From Rubrivivax sp. (GTDB lineage: Bacteria; Pseudomonadota; Gammaproteobacteria; Burkholderiales; Burkholderiaceae_C): a stretch of 57,279 nt of DNA. How positions within the stretch are numbered: position 1 is the first letter of the stretch; each line of letters opens with the position of its first letter. Below are positions 17,044-26,506 of this stretch, piece by piece. The stretch is taken from the NCBI GenBank assembly GCA_022843905.1, contig JALHMT010000033.1, positions 1-57,279 of the forward strand, written 5' to 3'. Made by a program: the position numbers and the translations under genes. The notes under the pieces were generated by a model, which had not been told where the DNA came from, ran no database searches, and worked only from the letters and a program-made list of their open reading frames with translations.

Positions 17044-18341
17044 GTGATCAACAGCGCCCGGAAATCGTTGACGTTGGTGAACGTGGGGCCCGGCGTGACC
17101 AGGTCGCCCAGCGCGGCAAAGAAGCTGTAGGCGTCGTTGCGGTCGAGGAACTCGGCCGCCTTCAGGCCCCGGGCGGCCGCGCGCGCCAGCGTGTCGGGCG
17201 AGACGACGGCGCCGGCGTTGTCCTCGATGCCGTCGATGCCGTCGGTGTCGGCCGCCAGCGCATGCACGCCCGGCTGGCCTTGCATGGCGATGGCGCAGCC
17301 CAGCAGGAACTCCGTGGCACGCCCGCCGCGGCCGCCCTTGCCCTTCACCGTCACCGTGGTCTCTCCGCCCGACAGGATGACGCAGGGCCGGGCAAACGGC
17401 GTGCCGCGCTGCGCCACGGCACGCGCCAGGGCGGCCTGCACCTTGCCGACCTCGCGGCTTTCGCCTTCCATCTCGTCGCTGAGGATGTGCGCCTCGATGC
17501 CCGCAGAGCGCGCCAGCGCAGCCGCGGCCTCCAGGCTCTGCTGCGGCGTGGCGATCATGTGGACTTCATGGCCTTCGAATCGTGCGTCGCCGGGCTTGGG
17601 GCTTTCGAAGGCGCCGCTTTCCAGGCCCATGCGCGCCGCCGGCGGCAGCTCGATGCCATAGCGGCGGCAGATGGCCAGCGCGTCGGCGCAGGTGCTGGCG
17701 TCGGGCACGGTGGGGCCGCTGGCGATGACCTCGGGCGAGTCGCCCGGCACGTCGCTGATGAGCAGCGTGACCACGCGCGCCGGCGCGCAGCTGGCGGCCA
17801 GCCGCCCGCCCTTGATGGCCGAGAGATGCTTGCGCACGCAGTTCATCTCGTCGATGGCCGCACCGCTCCTGAGCAGCGCCTTGTTGATGGCCTGCTTGTC
17901 TTCCAGCGTGAGGCCGGCCGCGGGCAGTGCCAGCAGGGCCGAGCCGCCGCCGGAGATCAGGCACAGCACGAGGTCATCGGCCGTCAGTCCCGTGGCCAGT
18001 CCGGCGATGCGCGCCGCGGCGCGGCGGCCGGCCTCGTCGGGCACGGGGTGTGAGGCTTCCACCACCTCGATGCGCCCGGGCCGCGCCTTGTAGCCCGGCG
18101 GCACGTGGTCGTAGCGGGTGACGACCAGGCCCGACAGCGGCGCATCGGCGGGCCACAGCGCATCGACCGCCTCGGCCATCGCGCCCCCGGCCTTGCCGGC
18201 GCCGACCACCACCGTGCGGCCCTTGGGCGGTGGTGGCAGGTGCGGCGCGGTGTTGGGGCCGGGCAGCGCACGCAGCACGGCGGCGTCGTAGAGGGCGCGC
18301 AGGAAGCCGGTGGGGTCGATGTGCGGAGAGGGGACGTCCAT
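17040..18341 (-). CDS. Glycerate 2-kinase (MOFRL family)
   Basis: 433 residues with both domains of the family: an N-terminal Rossmann-like part (TVVVGAGKAGGAMAEA, CLISGGGSALL, NCVRKHLSAIKGGRLA) and the C-terminal MOFRL part (ILSGGETTVTVKGKGGRGG, AADTDGIDG). Members convert D-glycerate to 2-phosphoglycerate; some have been called hydroxypyruvate reductase TtuD by older annotation. It shares GTGA with the MFS gene downstream, and the aldolase at 18555 lies upstream in the same direction across a repeat-filled gap. Together they fit disposal of tartronate semialdehyde after reduction, although no reductase is in the window. Confidence 0.93.
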   Translation of the reverse strand: MDVPSPHIDPTGFLRALYDAAVLRALPGPNTAPHLPPPPKGRTVVVGAGKAGGAMAEAVDALWPADAPLSGLVVTRYDHVPPGYKARPGRIEVVEASHPVPDEAGRRAAARIAGLATGLTADDLVLCLISGGGSALLALPAAGLTLEDKQAINKALLRSGAAIDEMNCVRKHLSAIKGGRLAASCAPARVVTLLISDVPGDSPEVIASGPTVPDASTCADALAICRRYGIELPPAARMGLESGAFESPKPGDARFEGHEVHMIATPQQSLEAAAALARSAGIEAHILSDEMEGESREVGKVQAALARAVAQRGTPFARPCVILSGGETTVTVKGKGGRGGRATEFLLGCAIAMQGQPGVHALAADTDGIDGIEDNAGAVVSPDTLARAAARGLKAAEFLDRNDAYSFFAALGDLVTPGPTFTNVNDFRALLIT

Positions 18342-18400
18342 GCCCCGATTCTCGCGGCATTGCGCGGCAGCGCCCCACGGGCGCGTAGCACATCAAGCGA

Positions 18401-18554
18401 ACGCCGCGGAACCGGCTCTGCCGGGCCGCTGGCGTTGCCCCCTGGGGGGCCGGGCCTGGACAGGAAACGTCCAGTGGACGTTTCCTGCCGAGCGTGGGGC
18501 CGGGCCACTGGCCCGGCGCGGCCTGCAAGGTGCGGCGAAGCCGCTACGGGGGGG
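18401..18554. repeat. GC-rich intergenic repeat, copy 1
   Basis: The left part, ACGCCGCGGA then CCGGCTCTGCCGG (18401-18424), is shared with the copy at 28340-28363 and, in looser form, with that at 19401. It is followed by a CCCC-T-GGGG run at 18439-18449, a 27-nt palindrome (18461-18487) and CCGGGCC-ACT-GGCCCGG at 18500-18516. It occupies the gap between the aldolase and glycerate kinase genes. Confidence 0.7.
18461..18487. repeat. Perfect 27-nt palindrome with 1-nt loop
   Basis: CAGGAAACGTCCA and its exact complement TGGACGTTTCCTG are separated by one G. It would form a cruciform in DNA or a tight hairpin in RNA. It lies within the repeat copy between the aldolase (18555) and glycerate kinase (18341) genes. 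Confidence 0.85.
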
Positions 18555-19313
18555 TCAACCCTTCATCGCCTTCAGGAGATCCTGCGACCCCAGCGCCAGC
18601 AGCCGCGCATCGCTGCCCAGCGTGACGAAGCGGAAACCCTGGGCCACGCGGGCGCGTGCCACGTCGGGGCGGCCGTTGTGCACACCGGCCACCACACCGT
18701 GGTGTTTGGCGCGCGCCAGGATGTGGGCCATGGCTTCGGCCGCCTTGGGCTCGACGTCGTCGAACACCGGCTTGCAGCCCAGCGACAGGCTGAGGTCCGA
18801 CGGGCCGATGTAGATGGCATCCAGCCCTTCCACCGACAGGATGCTGTCGAGGTTGTCCAGCGCCTGCGCCGTCTCGATCATCGCGAAGGTGACGATGGTC
18901 TGGTTGGCCTTCTCGGGGTAGTCGGGCCCGCCGTAGATCGACGCGCGGATGGGGCCGAAGCTGCGCGTGCCCATCGGGGCGTAATGCGTCCAGGCCACCA
19001 GCTTCTGCGCGTCCTCGCGCGTGTTGATCATCGGACAGATGACCCCGTAGGCGCCGGCGTCCAGCGCCTTCATCAGCACGCCGGGTTCCAGCCAGGGCAC
19101 GCGCACGATGGGCACGGCCGAGGTGGTGCTGATGGCCTGCAGCATGGGCAGCATGTCGCCTTCGTCGATCAGGCCGTGCTGCATGTCGACGGTGACGCTG
19201 TCCCAGCCCTGCTGGGCCATCACCTCGGCGCTGAAGCTGTTCGGGATGGCCAGCCAGCCGTTCACGACGGCCTGGTCGTTCTGCCACATCGTGCGCAGGC
19301 GGTTCTCTCTCAT
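18555..19313 (-). CDS. HpcH/HpaI-family aldolase
   Basis: 252 residues matching class II metal-dependent 2-keto-acid aldolases. Key segments are VTVDMQHGLID (catalytic His), IVRVPW (Arg for pyruvate), TFAMIETAQAL (metal Glu) and IGPSDLSLSLG (metal Asp). Relatives include GarL (5-keto-4-deoxy-D-glucarate aldolase), HpaI and rhamnonate aldolase. A GarL-like reaction, giving pyruvate and tartronate semialdehyde, would suit the glycerate kinase downstream and the galacturonate genes at 43743-48472. Sequence alone does not separate these activities. Confidence 0.88.
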   Translation of the reverse strand: MRENRLRTMWQNDQAVVNGWLAIPNSFSAEVMAQQGWDSVTVDMQHGLIDEGDMLPMLQAISTTSAVPIVRVPWLEPGVLMKALDAGAYGVICPMINTREDAQKLVAWTHYAPMGTRSFGPIRASIYGGPDYPEKANQTIVTFAMIETAQALDNLDSILSVEGLDAIYIGPSDLSLSLGCKPVFDDVEPKAAEAMAHILARAKHHGVVAGVHNGRPDVARARVAQGFRFVTLGSDARLLALGSQDLLKAMKG

Positions 19314-19400
19314 GGGTTCTCCTGGGATGTCGATGGGCCGCTGGGCAGCCCGTGCGCGAAGGTTACTCCAGCACCGCGCGCCCGCACCGCGACCAAGCTT

Positions 19401-19480
19401 CCCGCCACGGACCGGCTCCGCCGGTTCATCAGCGGGCGGCCCCCCCGGGGGGTAGCGAGCGATGGCGAGCTTGGGGGCTC
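19401..19480. repeat. GC-rich intergenic repeat, copy 2, reaching into the IclR gene
   Basis: ACCGGCTCCGCCGGT at 19411-19425 and a CCCCCC-GGGGGG run at 19441-19452 correspond to the left and middle parts of the copies at 18401 and 28336. The right side, GTAGCGAGCGATGGCGAGC, runs into the 3' end of the IclR gene. It therefore supplies part of that protein's tail. Confidence 0.6.
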
Positions 19481-20286
19481 ACCATCACCGGGTCGAGCGG
19501 GAAGCTGGTGCAGCCCAGCTGCGACGAGATGTCACGGCTGGCGTCGCGCAGCATGCCCACCAGTTCGGGCTCGCGCGCCACGTCGTAGCGGAAGGTGGGA
19601 AAGGACACGCTCATGCCCGCCACGACCTGGTTGAGCCGGTCGAAGATGGGGATGGCGACGCAGCGGATGTGATCGTCGAACTCCTCGCGGTCCTCGCCGA
19701 AGCCCTGCGCCAGCGTGCGCTCCAGCTCGACGTCGTAGCCGGGGCGCGTGGTGATGGTCTTCTCGCGGAAGCGCTTGAAGTCGCAGCCCGTCAGGATGTG
19801 GTCGCGCCGGCCCGGGGGCTCCCAGGCCATCAGCACCTTGCCGATGGCCGTGCAGTGCAGCGGTGCGCGGCGGCCCACGCGCGAGTACATGCCCAGCATG
19901 TGGCGCGAGTCGACCTTGTGCACATAGATGATCTCGCTGTCGATCAGCATGCCCAGGTGCACCGTCTCGCCGGTGGCGTCCGACAGTCGCTGCATGTGCG
20001 CCTTGGCGAGCTCCACCAGGTCGGGATACTGCAGCGCCTTGGTGCCCAGCTCGAACATCTTCATCGTCAGGCCGTAGCCCTCGCTGTGCAGTTCCTGTCG
20101 CACGTAGCCCAGCGTCTTCATCGTCTGCAGGAAGCGGTAGATGGTGGCCTTGGGCATGGCCAGGCGCATCGACAGTTCCGAGATCCCCGTCTCGTTCTTC
20201 TCGGCCAGGGCCTGCAGGATGGCGAACACCTTCAGCACCGCGGCGACGGACTCCGGCTGTCGTGAGTCGAACGAATCCTCATCCAT
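19429..20286 (-). CDS. IclR-family regulator, likely KdgR-like pectin regulator
   Basis: 285 residues. A winged-helix N-terminus (AVLKVFAILQALAE, ISELSMRLAMPKATIYRFLQ) is followed by the IclR effector domain (LGTKALQYPDL, LHCTAIGKVLMAWEP, AIPIFDRLNQVVAGMSVSFP). It sits directly behind the pectinase-ABC-kdu operon, and KdgR-like sites occur at 30156 and 43664. That suggests it is the KdgR counterpart binding a keto-deoxy sugar acid. The start at 20286 has AAGAGA upstream; an ATG at 20322 is also possible. The last residues (SPQARHRSLPPGGAAR) come from an intergenic repeat. Two GTTTCA half-sites lie at 20309-20321, ahead of the gene. Confidence 0.88.
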   Translation of the reverse strand: MDEDSFDSRQPESVAAVLKVFAILQALAEKNETGISELSMRLAMPKATIYRFLQTMKTLGYVRQELHSEGYGLTMKMFELGTKALQYPDLVELAKAHMQRLSDATGETVHLGMLIDSEIIYVHKVDSRHMLGMYSRVGRRAPLHCTAIGKVLMAWEPPGRRDHILTGCDFKRFREKTITTRPGYDVELERTLAQGFGEDREEFDDHIRCVAIPIFDRLNQVVAGMSVSFPTFRYDVAREPELVGMLRDASRDISSQLGCTSFPLDPVMVSPQARHRSLPPGGAAR

Positions 20287-20308
20287 GTTTCGGGTCTCTT
20301 GATATGAC

Positions 20309-20321
20309 GTTTCAGGTTTCA
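20309..20321. promoter_or_regulatory. Direct half-sites ahead of the IclR gene
   Basis: GTTTCA occurs twice with one G between (20309-20314, 20316-20321). This matches half of the KdgR-type boxes at 30156 and 43664. It lies 23-35 bp upstream of the preferred IclR start, in the very end of the pectinase gene. Autoregulation is possible, but the arrangement is direct rather than inverted. Confidence 0.3.
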
Positions 20322-22700
20322 TTATGGAGTGTGGGCCCCGGGCCGCCCGGCGCCGGCCCCGGCAAGCACGCGTCGTGGCACCTCGGCCGCGGCATCGATC
20401 GGGCCGTGCAGCACCGGTCGCCAGCCGACATCACCGGAGATCCCGGCCCCGGGATTCGCCCGCCGCAGCGCCGCCAGCAGGTCGACCGGCTCCCCGTTGT
20501 GCAGCGAGCCGCGGTCGAAGAAGGCGTGGCCCTTCCACAGCCTGACCAGACGCGTGGCGGGCACGTCGGGCGGCGTCTGCCAGACGTTGTGCTCGCTGAA
20601 CAGTCGCGACTCCACCCCCACACCCAGCGCGTAGCCGAAGGGGTGGGCGCCCTCGCCGCCCACGCTGTAGAGGTTGTTGTAGACGTGCACGCGGCCCCAG
20701 CGCACGCGCGGCATGCGCTCGCCCAGACCGTCCCAGTGGTTGTGGTGCAGCGTCACGCGCAGCCGGCCCTGGTCTTCGCGCACGCCGTCACCGCTGCCGA
20801 TGAGCATGGTCTTGGCGTGGCGGGCAAAGCGGCTCCAGGACACGGTGACCCGATCGGACTGCCGCGTGATGTCGAGCAGGCCGTCGTGACGCTGCATGCG
20901 CGTGCCCATGAGCACCGGCTCGGCGGCATCGGGACGGGCGCCGTCGTCGAAGCTGCAGCGGTCTATCCACACGCGACGGGCGTTGCGCAGCGAGACGCTG
21001 TCGTAGTCGGAATTCCATTCGGCACCGACGTCCTTCGGGTCCCAGGCCGGGAAGTGATCGTAGGCGTCGCTGAAGTGCAGGTTGCGCACGATGACGTCCT
21101 CGACCTGCTCCAGCAGCAGCATGCCGTTGGACAGGCGTGCGTCGCTGCCCACGCCCAGCAGGGTGGTGCGCGATGGCACGCGCAGAACGATGTGCGACGC
21201 CTGCCGCCGCGCCGAGCGTTGCCGCGCTTCTTCCAGCGGCCCGGCCAGCGGCTGACGGCCCCACACGGCGGGGTCGTAGGCACGCGCATACGCGGCCAGA
21301 TCGAAAGCCGGGTCGCGGAAGTCCTCGAAGCCGAGCGGCCGGCCGTCGTCGCCACTGGCCAGGTCGATGGCACCCACCACCTTGACGATGCGCGGCCGCC
21401 CGTGGGGCGACAGCGCCGCCACCAGCTGCGCCCGGGTGCGCACCTCGTGCACGTCGGCCATGGCGGCCTCGGCGCCGCCGCGCGTGCCCTCGCCCAGTGC
21501 CGCCCAGCCGTCTTCCAGGGCCAGCACCTCGCGACTGTCGTCGTCGGCCTGCTGGTTGGCGAACTCGGCCATGCGGTTGGCCGCCCGGTCGGCGAAATCG
21601 GAGCTGCCGGCGAAGGGGCGGCGCGAGGTCGAGGCCGACCACGGCCCGACATGGCGGCCCAGCAGGCTGTCGCGCACCAGCGCCTGGCCGTTGGGTGAAC
21701 GTCCCGCCTGCCAGGCGCCACGCGCCACGCCGTGGTCCCAGGCGCGGCCCAGCGAGTGTGCGCCTGACGCCAGGCCGGGCTCGCCGACGAACACCGAGCG
21801 CTGCACCAGGAAGCCGTGCGACACCCCCGGCGCCGTGCTGGGCGCCAGCACGTGGCCGCCGTTGCCCGGCGTGCGGCGGCCGGCCCGGCTGTGCAGGGTG
21901 CTCTGGTCGATCACCAGCGTGGCGTTGCCGAAGATGAAGTCGACGTCACCGGCGATCAGGCTGCGGCGCACCAGCACGCGCGCCGCCTCGGCATGCGCAG
22001 CGCGGCTGGCGTAGAGCGTGTCCTGGTGCCCGAGCAGGCGCACCTGGTCGAGCACGATGCGGTCGCCCTGCGTCATCAGCGCCACGGCCTGGGCGCCGCC
22101 GCTCTCGCCGGCGCCGGGGGGGTAGCCCACGCCGCGCTGCACGCGGTCCATCGCGTCGTTGGCCAGCGTCAGGTGGGCGGCGTGGAAGTCGTCGCTGAAG
22201 ACCATCACGCTGGCACTGCCGCCGGTGCCGAAGGTCGCACCCGTCGGCGCCAGGCAGGGCGTCGCCTGGCCTGCGGGTCGCGGCATCGCGTTGTAGCGGC
22301 CTTCGACGATGAGCACCGCCGACGCGTCGGCCACGTCACCCAGCAGCGTGATCGGTGCCTTGTCCTTCACGCACAGGTGCTCCCGGTAGACCCCCGGCCT
22401 CAGCTGCACGACGTGGCGGCGCGCACCCGGACCGGCTGCGGGCACGGCGTCGATGGCGGCCTGCACGCTGAGGTGCGTGCCGCTGCCGTCGGCGGCGACG
22501 ACGAAATCGGGCCGCGCGGCGACATCCACCGCGGCGGGCGGCACCCACGGCGACGGCCCGGCCGCCAGGTAGTCGGCCATGCGGAGGCGCGCCGCCGTGG
22601 CCTCGTCGATCTGCGGGCGCGGCTGGGCCTGCACGTTCATCGCCACGAAGAGAGCGGCCGTCACCAGCAGCTTCATCGCGGACCGGGCCCCCTGCATCAC
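20322..22700 (-). CDS. Bifunctional pectinesterase-pectate lyase
   Basis: 792 residues carrying two enzymes. After a Sec signal (ending VQAQ) comes a CE8 pectin methylesterase at about 60-360. Its catalytic set is intact: QAVAL at 204-208, LGHQDTLY at 223-230, GDVDFIFG at 251-258 and LGRAW at 318-322. A PL1 pectate lyase follows from about 415, with VWIDRCSFDDG, DRVTVSWSRFARHAKTMLIG and LGERMPRVRWGRVHVYNN, whose RMPRVR holds the catalytic arginine. One secreted protein could demethylate and cleave homogalacturonan. The true start may be the ninth residue (MKLLV). It is downstream of the oligogalacturonate lyase gene with only 7 bp between. Confidence 0.93.
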   Translation of the reverse strand: MMQGARSAMKLLVTAALFVAMNVQAQPRPQIDEATAARLRMADYLAAGPSPWVPPAAVDVAARPDFVVAADGSGTHLSVQAAIDAVPAAGPGARRHVVQLRPGVYREHLCVKDKAPITLLGDVADASAVLIVEGRYNAMPRPAGQATPCLAPTGATFGTGGSASVMVFSDDFHAAHLTLANDAMDRVQRGVGYPPGAGESGGAQAVALMTQGDRIVLDQVRLLGHQDTLYASRAAHAEAARVLVRRSLIAGDVDFIFGNATLVIDQSTLHSRAGRRTPGNGGHVLAPSTAPGVSHGFLVQRSVFVGEPGLASGAHSLGRAWDHGVARGAWQAGRSPNGQALVRDSLLGRHVGPWSASTSRRPFAGSSDFADRAANRMAEFANQQADDDSREVLALEDGWAALGEGTRGGAEAAMADVHEVRTRAQLVAALSPHGRPRIVKVVGAIDLASGDDGRPLGFEDFRDPAFDLAAYARAYDPAVWGRQPLAGPLEEARQRSARRQASHIVLRVPSRTTLLGVGSDARLSNGMLLLEQVEDVIVRNLHFSDAYDHFPAWDPKDVGAEWNSDYDSVSLRNARRVWIDRCSFDDGARPDAAEPVLMGTRMQRHDGLLDITRQSDRVTVSWSRFARHAKTMLIGSGDGVREDQGRLRVTLHHNHWDGLGERMPRVRWGRVHVYNNLYSVGGEGAHPFGYALGVGVESRLFSEHNVWQTPPDVPATRLVRLWKGHAFFDRGSLHNGEPVDLLAALRRANPGAGISGDVGWRPVLHGPIDAAAEVPRRVLAGAGAGRPGAHTP

Positions 22701-22707
22701 GCGCCCA

Positions 22708-23871
22708 TTACGCCGGCGACAGTTCGGCCAGGAACAGCGCCGGCTCGCCGTCGCTGTCGGTGCTGTAGAGCACCTGCTTCTGGTCGGGCGTGAACGAGGG
22801 ATGGGGGTGGGTCACCTGCCGGTTGCCCTTGTGCACCTTCCAGCTGCTGTCGTGCCGCGCGATGCGGCGCTGCGTGCCGGCCTTCAGGTCGAACAGGTGC
22901 AGATGGGGGTCGCTGACGATCCGGTGGCTGCCGGCGTCGGCCACATCGGCGGGTGAAGCGCAGCCGTCGCCCACCAGCAGCGTGCCGTCGTGGTTGCTCA
23001 TCAGGTGCGAACAAGGCGGCATCAGCGCCAGGCGTCGACTTTGCAGCGTGGCGGGGTCGAGCGAGCAGATCCAGCGTTCGGGCTGGCCCTTCAGGTAGGA
23101 CACGTAGATCATGGCCGAGCCGTCGGGCACCCAGAACTCGTGCGTGCAGCTCTCGCCCGGGTCGTGCGCCTTGCCGCAGCGCACGTTGCCGCCGTCCTCG
23201 TCGACGAACCACATGCGCGCGTCGATCAGGTCGTGCGGCCCCTCGTGGCAGTAGGCCACGGTGTGGTCGTCGAAGGGCCGGTACTGCGGGTGGCCCAGCC
23301 AGCCGTGCTTTTCCAGGATGACCTCGCGCTGGCCGGTGACCAGGTCGATGCGGATCAGCCGGCAGCGCGGCTTGGCATGGAACATGTCGTGGAACTTCTT
23401 CCAGTCCGACAGCGGGAACCAGTCGTCGGCATGGATCTCGATGCCCACCATCTTCGTGCAGGCGCTGTTGGCCACCCAGGTGCCGTAACCCACCCAGCCG
23501 GACGGCACGGTGTAGGCCACGTCCTCGCTCAGGTCGGCCAGGCTCAGCCGGATGAGCTGGCGCTCGGCGCGCACGAAGTACAGGTGGCGGTCATCAGGAC
23601 TGAGGAAGCCGCCGAAGGTGTTCTCGCCGGCCGCGTCGGTGAGCTGCAGGGCCTCGCCGCCGGCCAGGTCGAGCAGGTGGTAGTTCCAGTGCGTGCCGGG
23701 GCCGAACTCGGCGCCGAAGATCAGCTTCGAACCGTCGTTGGTGAAGCACTTCTGATAGAAGTAGTTGCGGTGGCAGGTGACGTCCGGCGGCGTGAGCCGT
23801 GTCACGCGCGCGCCGGTGTCGGGGTCGTGCCGGGTCTGGTATCTCAGGCGCCGTCGGGTGTGTTTGCTCAT
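22708..23871 (-). CDS. ogl: Oligogalacturonate lyase
   Basis: 387 residues, close to the usual 388 of PL22 oligogalacturonide lyases. These are cytoplasmic seven-bladed beta-propellers that cut digalacturonates into 5-keto-4-deoxyuronate. Visible are HRNYFYQKCFTNDGSKLIF, FVRAERQLIRLSL, GTWVANSACTKMVGIEI, HGWLGHPQYRP, CHEGPHDLIDARMW and CSHLMSNHDG, giving the His and Gln residues that hold Mn in the family. There is no signal peptide. The start at 23871 (MSKHTRRRL) fits the family. Gene order places it between the ABC binding protein and the secreted pectinase. Confidence 0.93.
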   Translation of the reverse strand: MSKHTRRRLRYQTRHDPDTGARVTRLTPPDVTCHRNYFYQKCFTNDGSKLIFGAEFGPGTHWNYHLLDLAGGEALQLTDAAGENTFGGFLSPDDRHLYFVRAERQLIRLSLADLSEDVAYTVPSGWVGYGTWVANSACTKMVGIEIHADDWFPLSDWKKFHDMFHAKPRCRLIRIDLVTGQREVILEKHGWLGHPQYRPFDDHTVAYCHEGPHDLIDARMWFVDEDGGNVRCGKAHDPGESCTHEFWVPDGSAMIYVSYLKGQPERWICSLDPATLQSRRLALMPPCSHLMSNHDGTLLVGDGCASPADVADAGSHRIVSDPHLHLFDLKAGTQRRIARHDSSWKVHKGNRQVTHPHPSFTPDQKQVLYSTDSDGEPALFLAELSPA

Positions 23872-23887
23872 GGTGTCGGCTGCAGGG

Positions 23888-25212
23888 TCATCTGATGCGC
23901 TTGAGCAGCGCGTTGCCTTCGACGACCAGGCGCCGGGCGGCGTCGGCGTCACTGGTCTTGCGATAGGCGACGGTCTCGAAGACCTCGCGCATGAAGCGGT
24001 GCAGTCGCGCGTGCTCGAACAAGGGCGCAGGCAGCTCGATGCGGCCGGCGGCCTTCTGCTGCTGCACCTGCTGGTGCGCCAGCAGCTCCAGCGCCGCCAC
24101 CTTGCCAGCCTGCCCCATCGACTGCAGCAGCGCCTGGCGCGGCGTGCGCGCCGAAGGCACGCCGCGCGTGCGGCCCAGCAGCAGCGCCGCCTCGGGGTCG
24201 GTGAGCAGGAAGTCGACCAGGCGCGCGGCCAGTTCCGGCTGCCGGCAGTTGCGGCCGACGGCGTACATCAGCGTCGGACGGCCGAACATGCCGCTGTTCT
24301 TCGCGCCGGGCAGCGTCGGAAAGTCGCCCAGCGCCAGCGACTGGTCGGGCTTCAGCGTGCCGGCACGCAGGCCGATCACCGAGTCCCAGGTGTAATTGCC
24401 GGCCCAGTTCCCCAGCACCCAGTCGGTCTGCTGCTCGGTGGGCTTCTCCGCACCGCCCAGGCTGGCCCGCAGGGGCAGCGGCGTGCAGACGTGGCTGTCG
24501 ACCAGCCGGCGGTAGGTGGCGACCCACTCGAGCGCCGCCTCGGGCGTCATCGCCACGCGCGGCGCGCCTGGGGTGGCGTCGACGTAGGGCGTGCCGAAGC
24601 GCTGGTGCACCCAGGCCTGCGACAGCAGCATCATGTCGTAGAGCTCGCCGTCCAGCGGGTAATGGCGCTCGCCCAGCCGGCCCTTGAAGACCGCACCGCT
24701 GGCGAAGAGCTCGTCCCAGGTCCTGGGCAGCGGCAGGCCGGCGCGCTGGAAGCTGGTCTGGTTCCACAGCAGCACGCGCGCGGTGTAGGACACCGGCATC
24801 GCATTGAGCTTGCCGGCCACCCGGCCCATGTCGAGATCGGCCGTCTCGAACTCGTCCAGCGAGAGCAGCGCGCGGTGCGTGTCGAGGTCGGTGAAGCCGT
24901 TGCCGCGCTTGCTGAACATGGCCATCCAGGCCCAGTTGATCTGCATGACGTCGGGTTCGGACCCGCCGGCGATCTGCGTCGTCAACCTCTCGAGGTAGCC
25001 GTTGAAGCCCATGTACTCGGCCTTCACGCGCAGCCCCGGGTGGCGCTTCTGGAACGCGGCAATGGCCTTCAGCGTGGCACCGTGGCGCGCTGCGCCACCC
25101 CACCAGGCGAAACGAAGCACACGTGGCTCGGTTGCGTGCAGCGCGGGCACCGCCAGCGAGGCGGCAGCCATCGCCAGCGCCTTGCGCCGGGTCACCGCTG
25201 CCAAGGGCCTCT

Positions 25213-25219
<7 letters not shown>
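23888..25219 (-). CDS. Sugar ABC transporter substrate-binding protein (oligogalacturonide, TogB-like)
   Basis: 443 residues of the extracellular solute-binding family 1. The N-terminus VTRRKALAMAAASLAVPALHA is a signal with a twin arginine. FAWWGGAARHGATLKAIAAFQ and PDVMQINWAWMAMFSKRG are typical of the family. It overlaps the ATPase gene by 7 bp and precedes ogl by 16 bp. With two permeases and an ATPase in the same operon as pectin genes, oligogalacturonide binding (the TogMNAB role) is the best guess. Ligand specificity is inferred from context only. Confidence 0.88.
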
Positions 25220-26337
<1,118 letters not shown>

Positions 26338-26361
26338 GGGGTGATGTTCGAGCGGGTCTTG

Positions 26362-26478
26362 CCCCCTCTCCCCGCGGGCGGGGAGAGGGTGGGGGTGAGG
26401 GGCGGGCCAGCCGAGATCGGGTGACAGGTCGGTTTCCCACCCTCACCCCAGCCCTCTCCCGCCCTGCGGGAGAGGGAG
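26362..26478. repeat. REP-like double hairpin inside the ABC operon
   Basis: CCCTCTCCCC/GGGGAGAGGG at 26364-26389 and CCCTCTCCC/GGGAGAGGG at 26452-26476 flank a further pair of arms, GGTGGGGGTGAGGGG near 26388-26402 and CCCACCCTCACCCCA at 26436-26450. The whole can fold as two short stems or as one long one. It lies between the second permease gene and the ATPase gene. Such elements recur in many proteobacterial genomes. Confidence 0.85.
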
Positions 26479-26506
26479 CAACGCGACTGCGGGCGGCGAA
26501 GCAGGT

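Noticed and set aside
18461..18487. The palindrome as a KdgR site, because it contains GAAAC and GTTTC
   Set aside because: The half-sites are 11 bp apart rather than 3, so the spacing does not match the boxes at 30156 and 43664.
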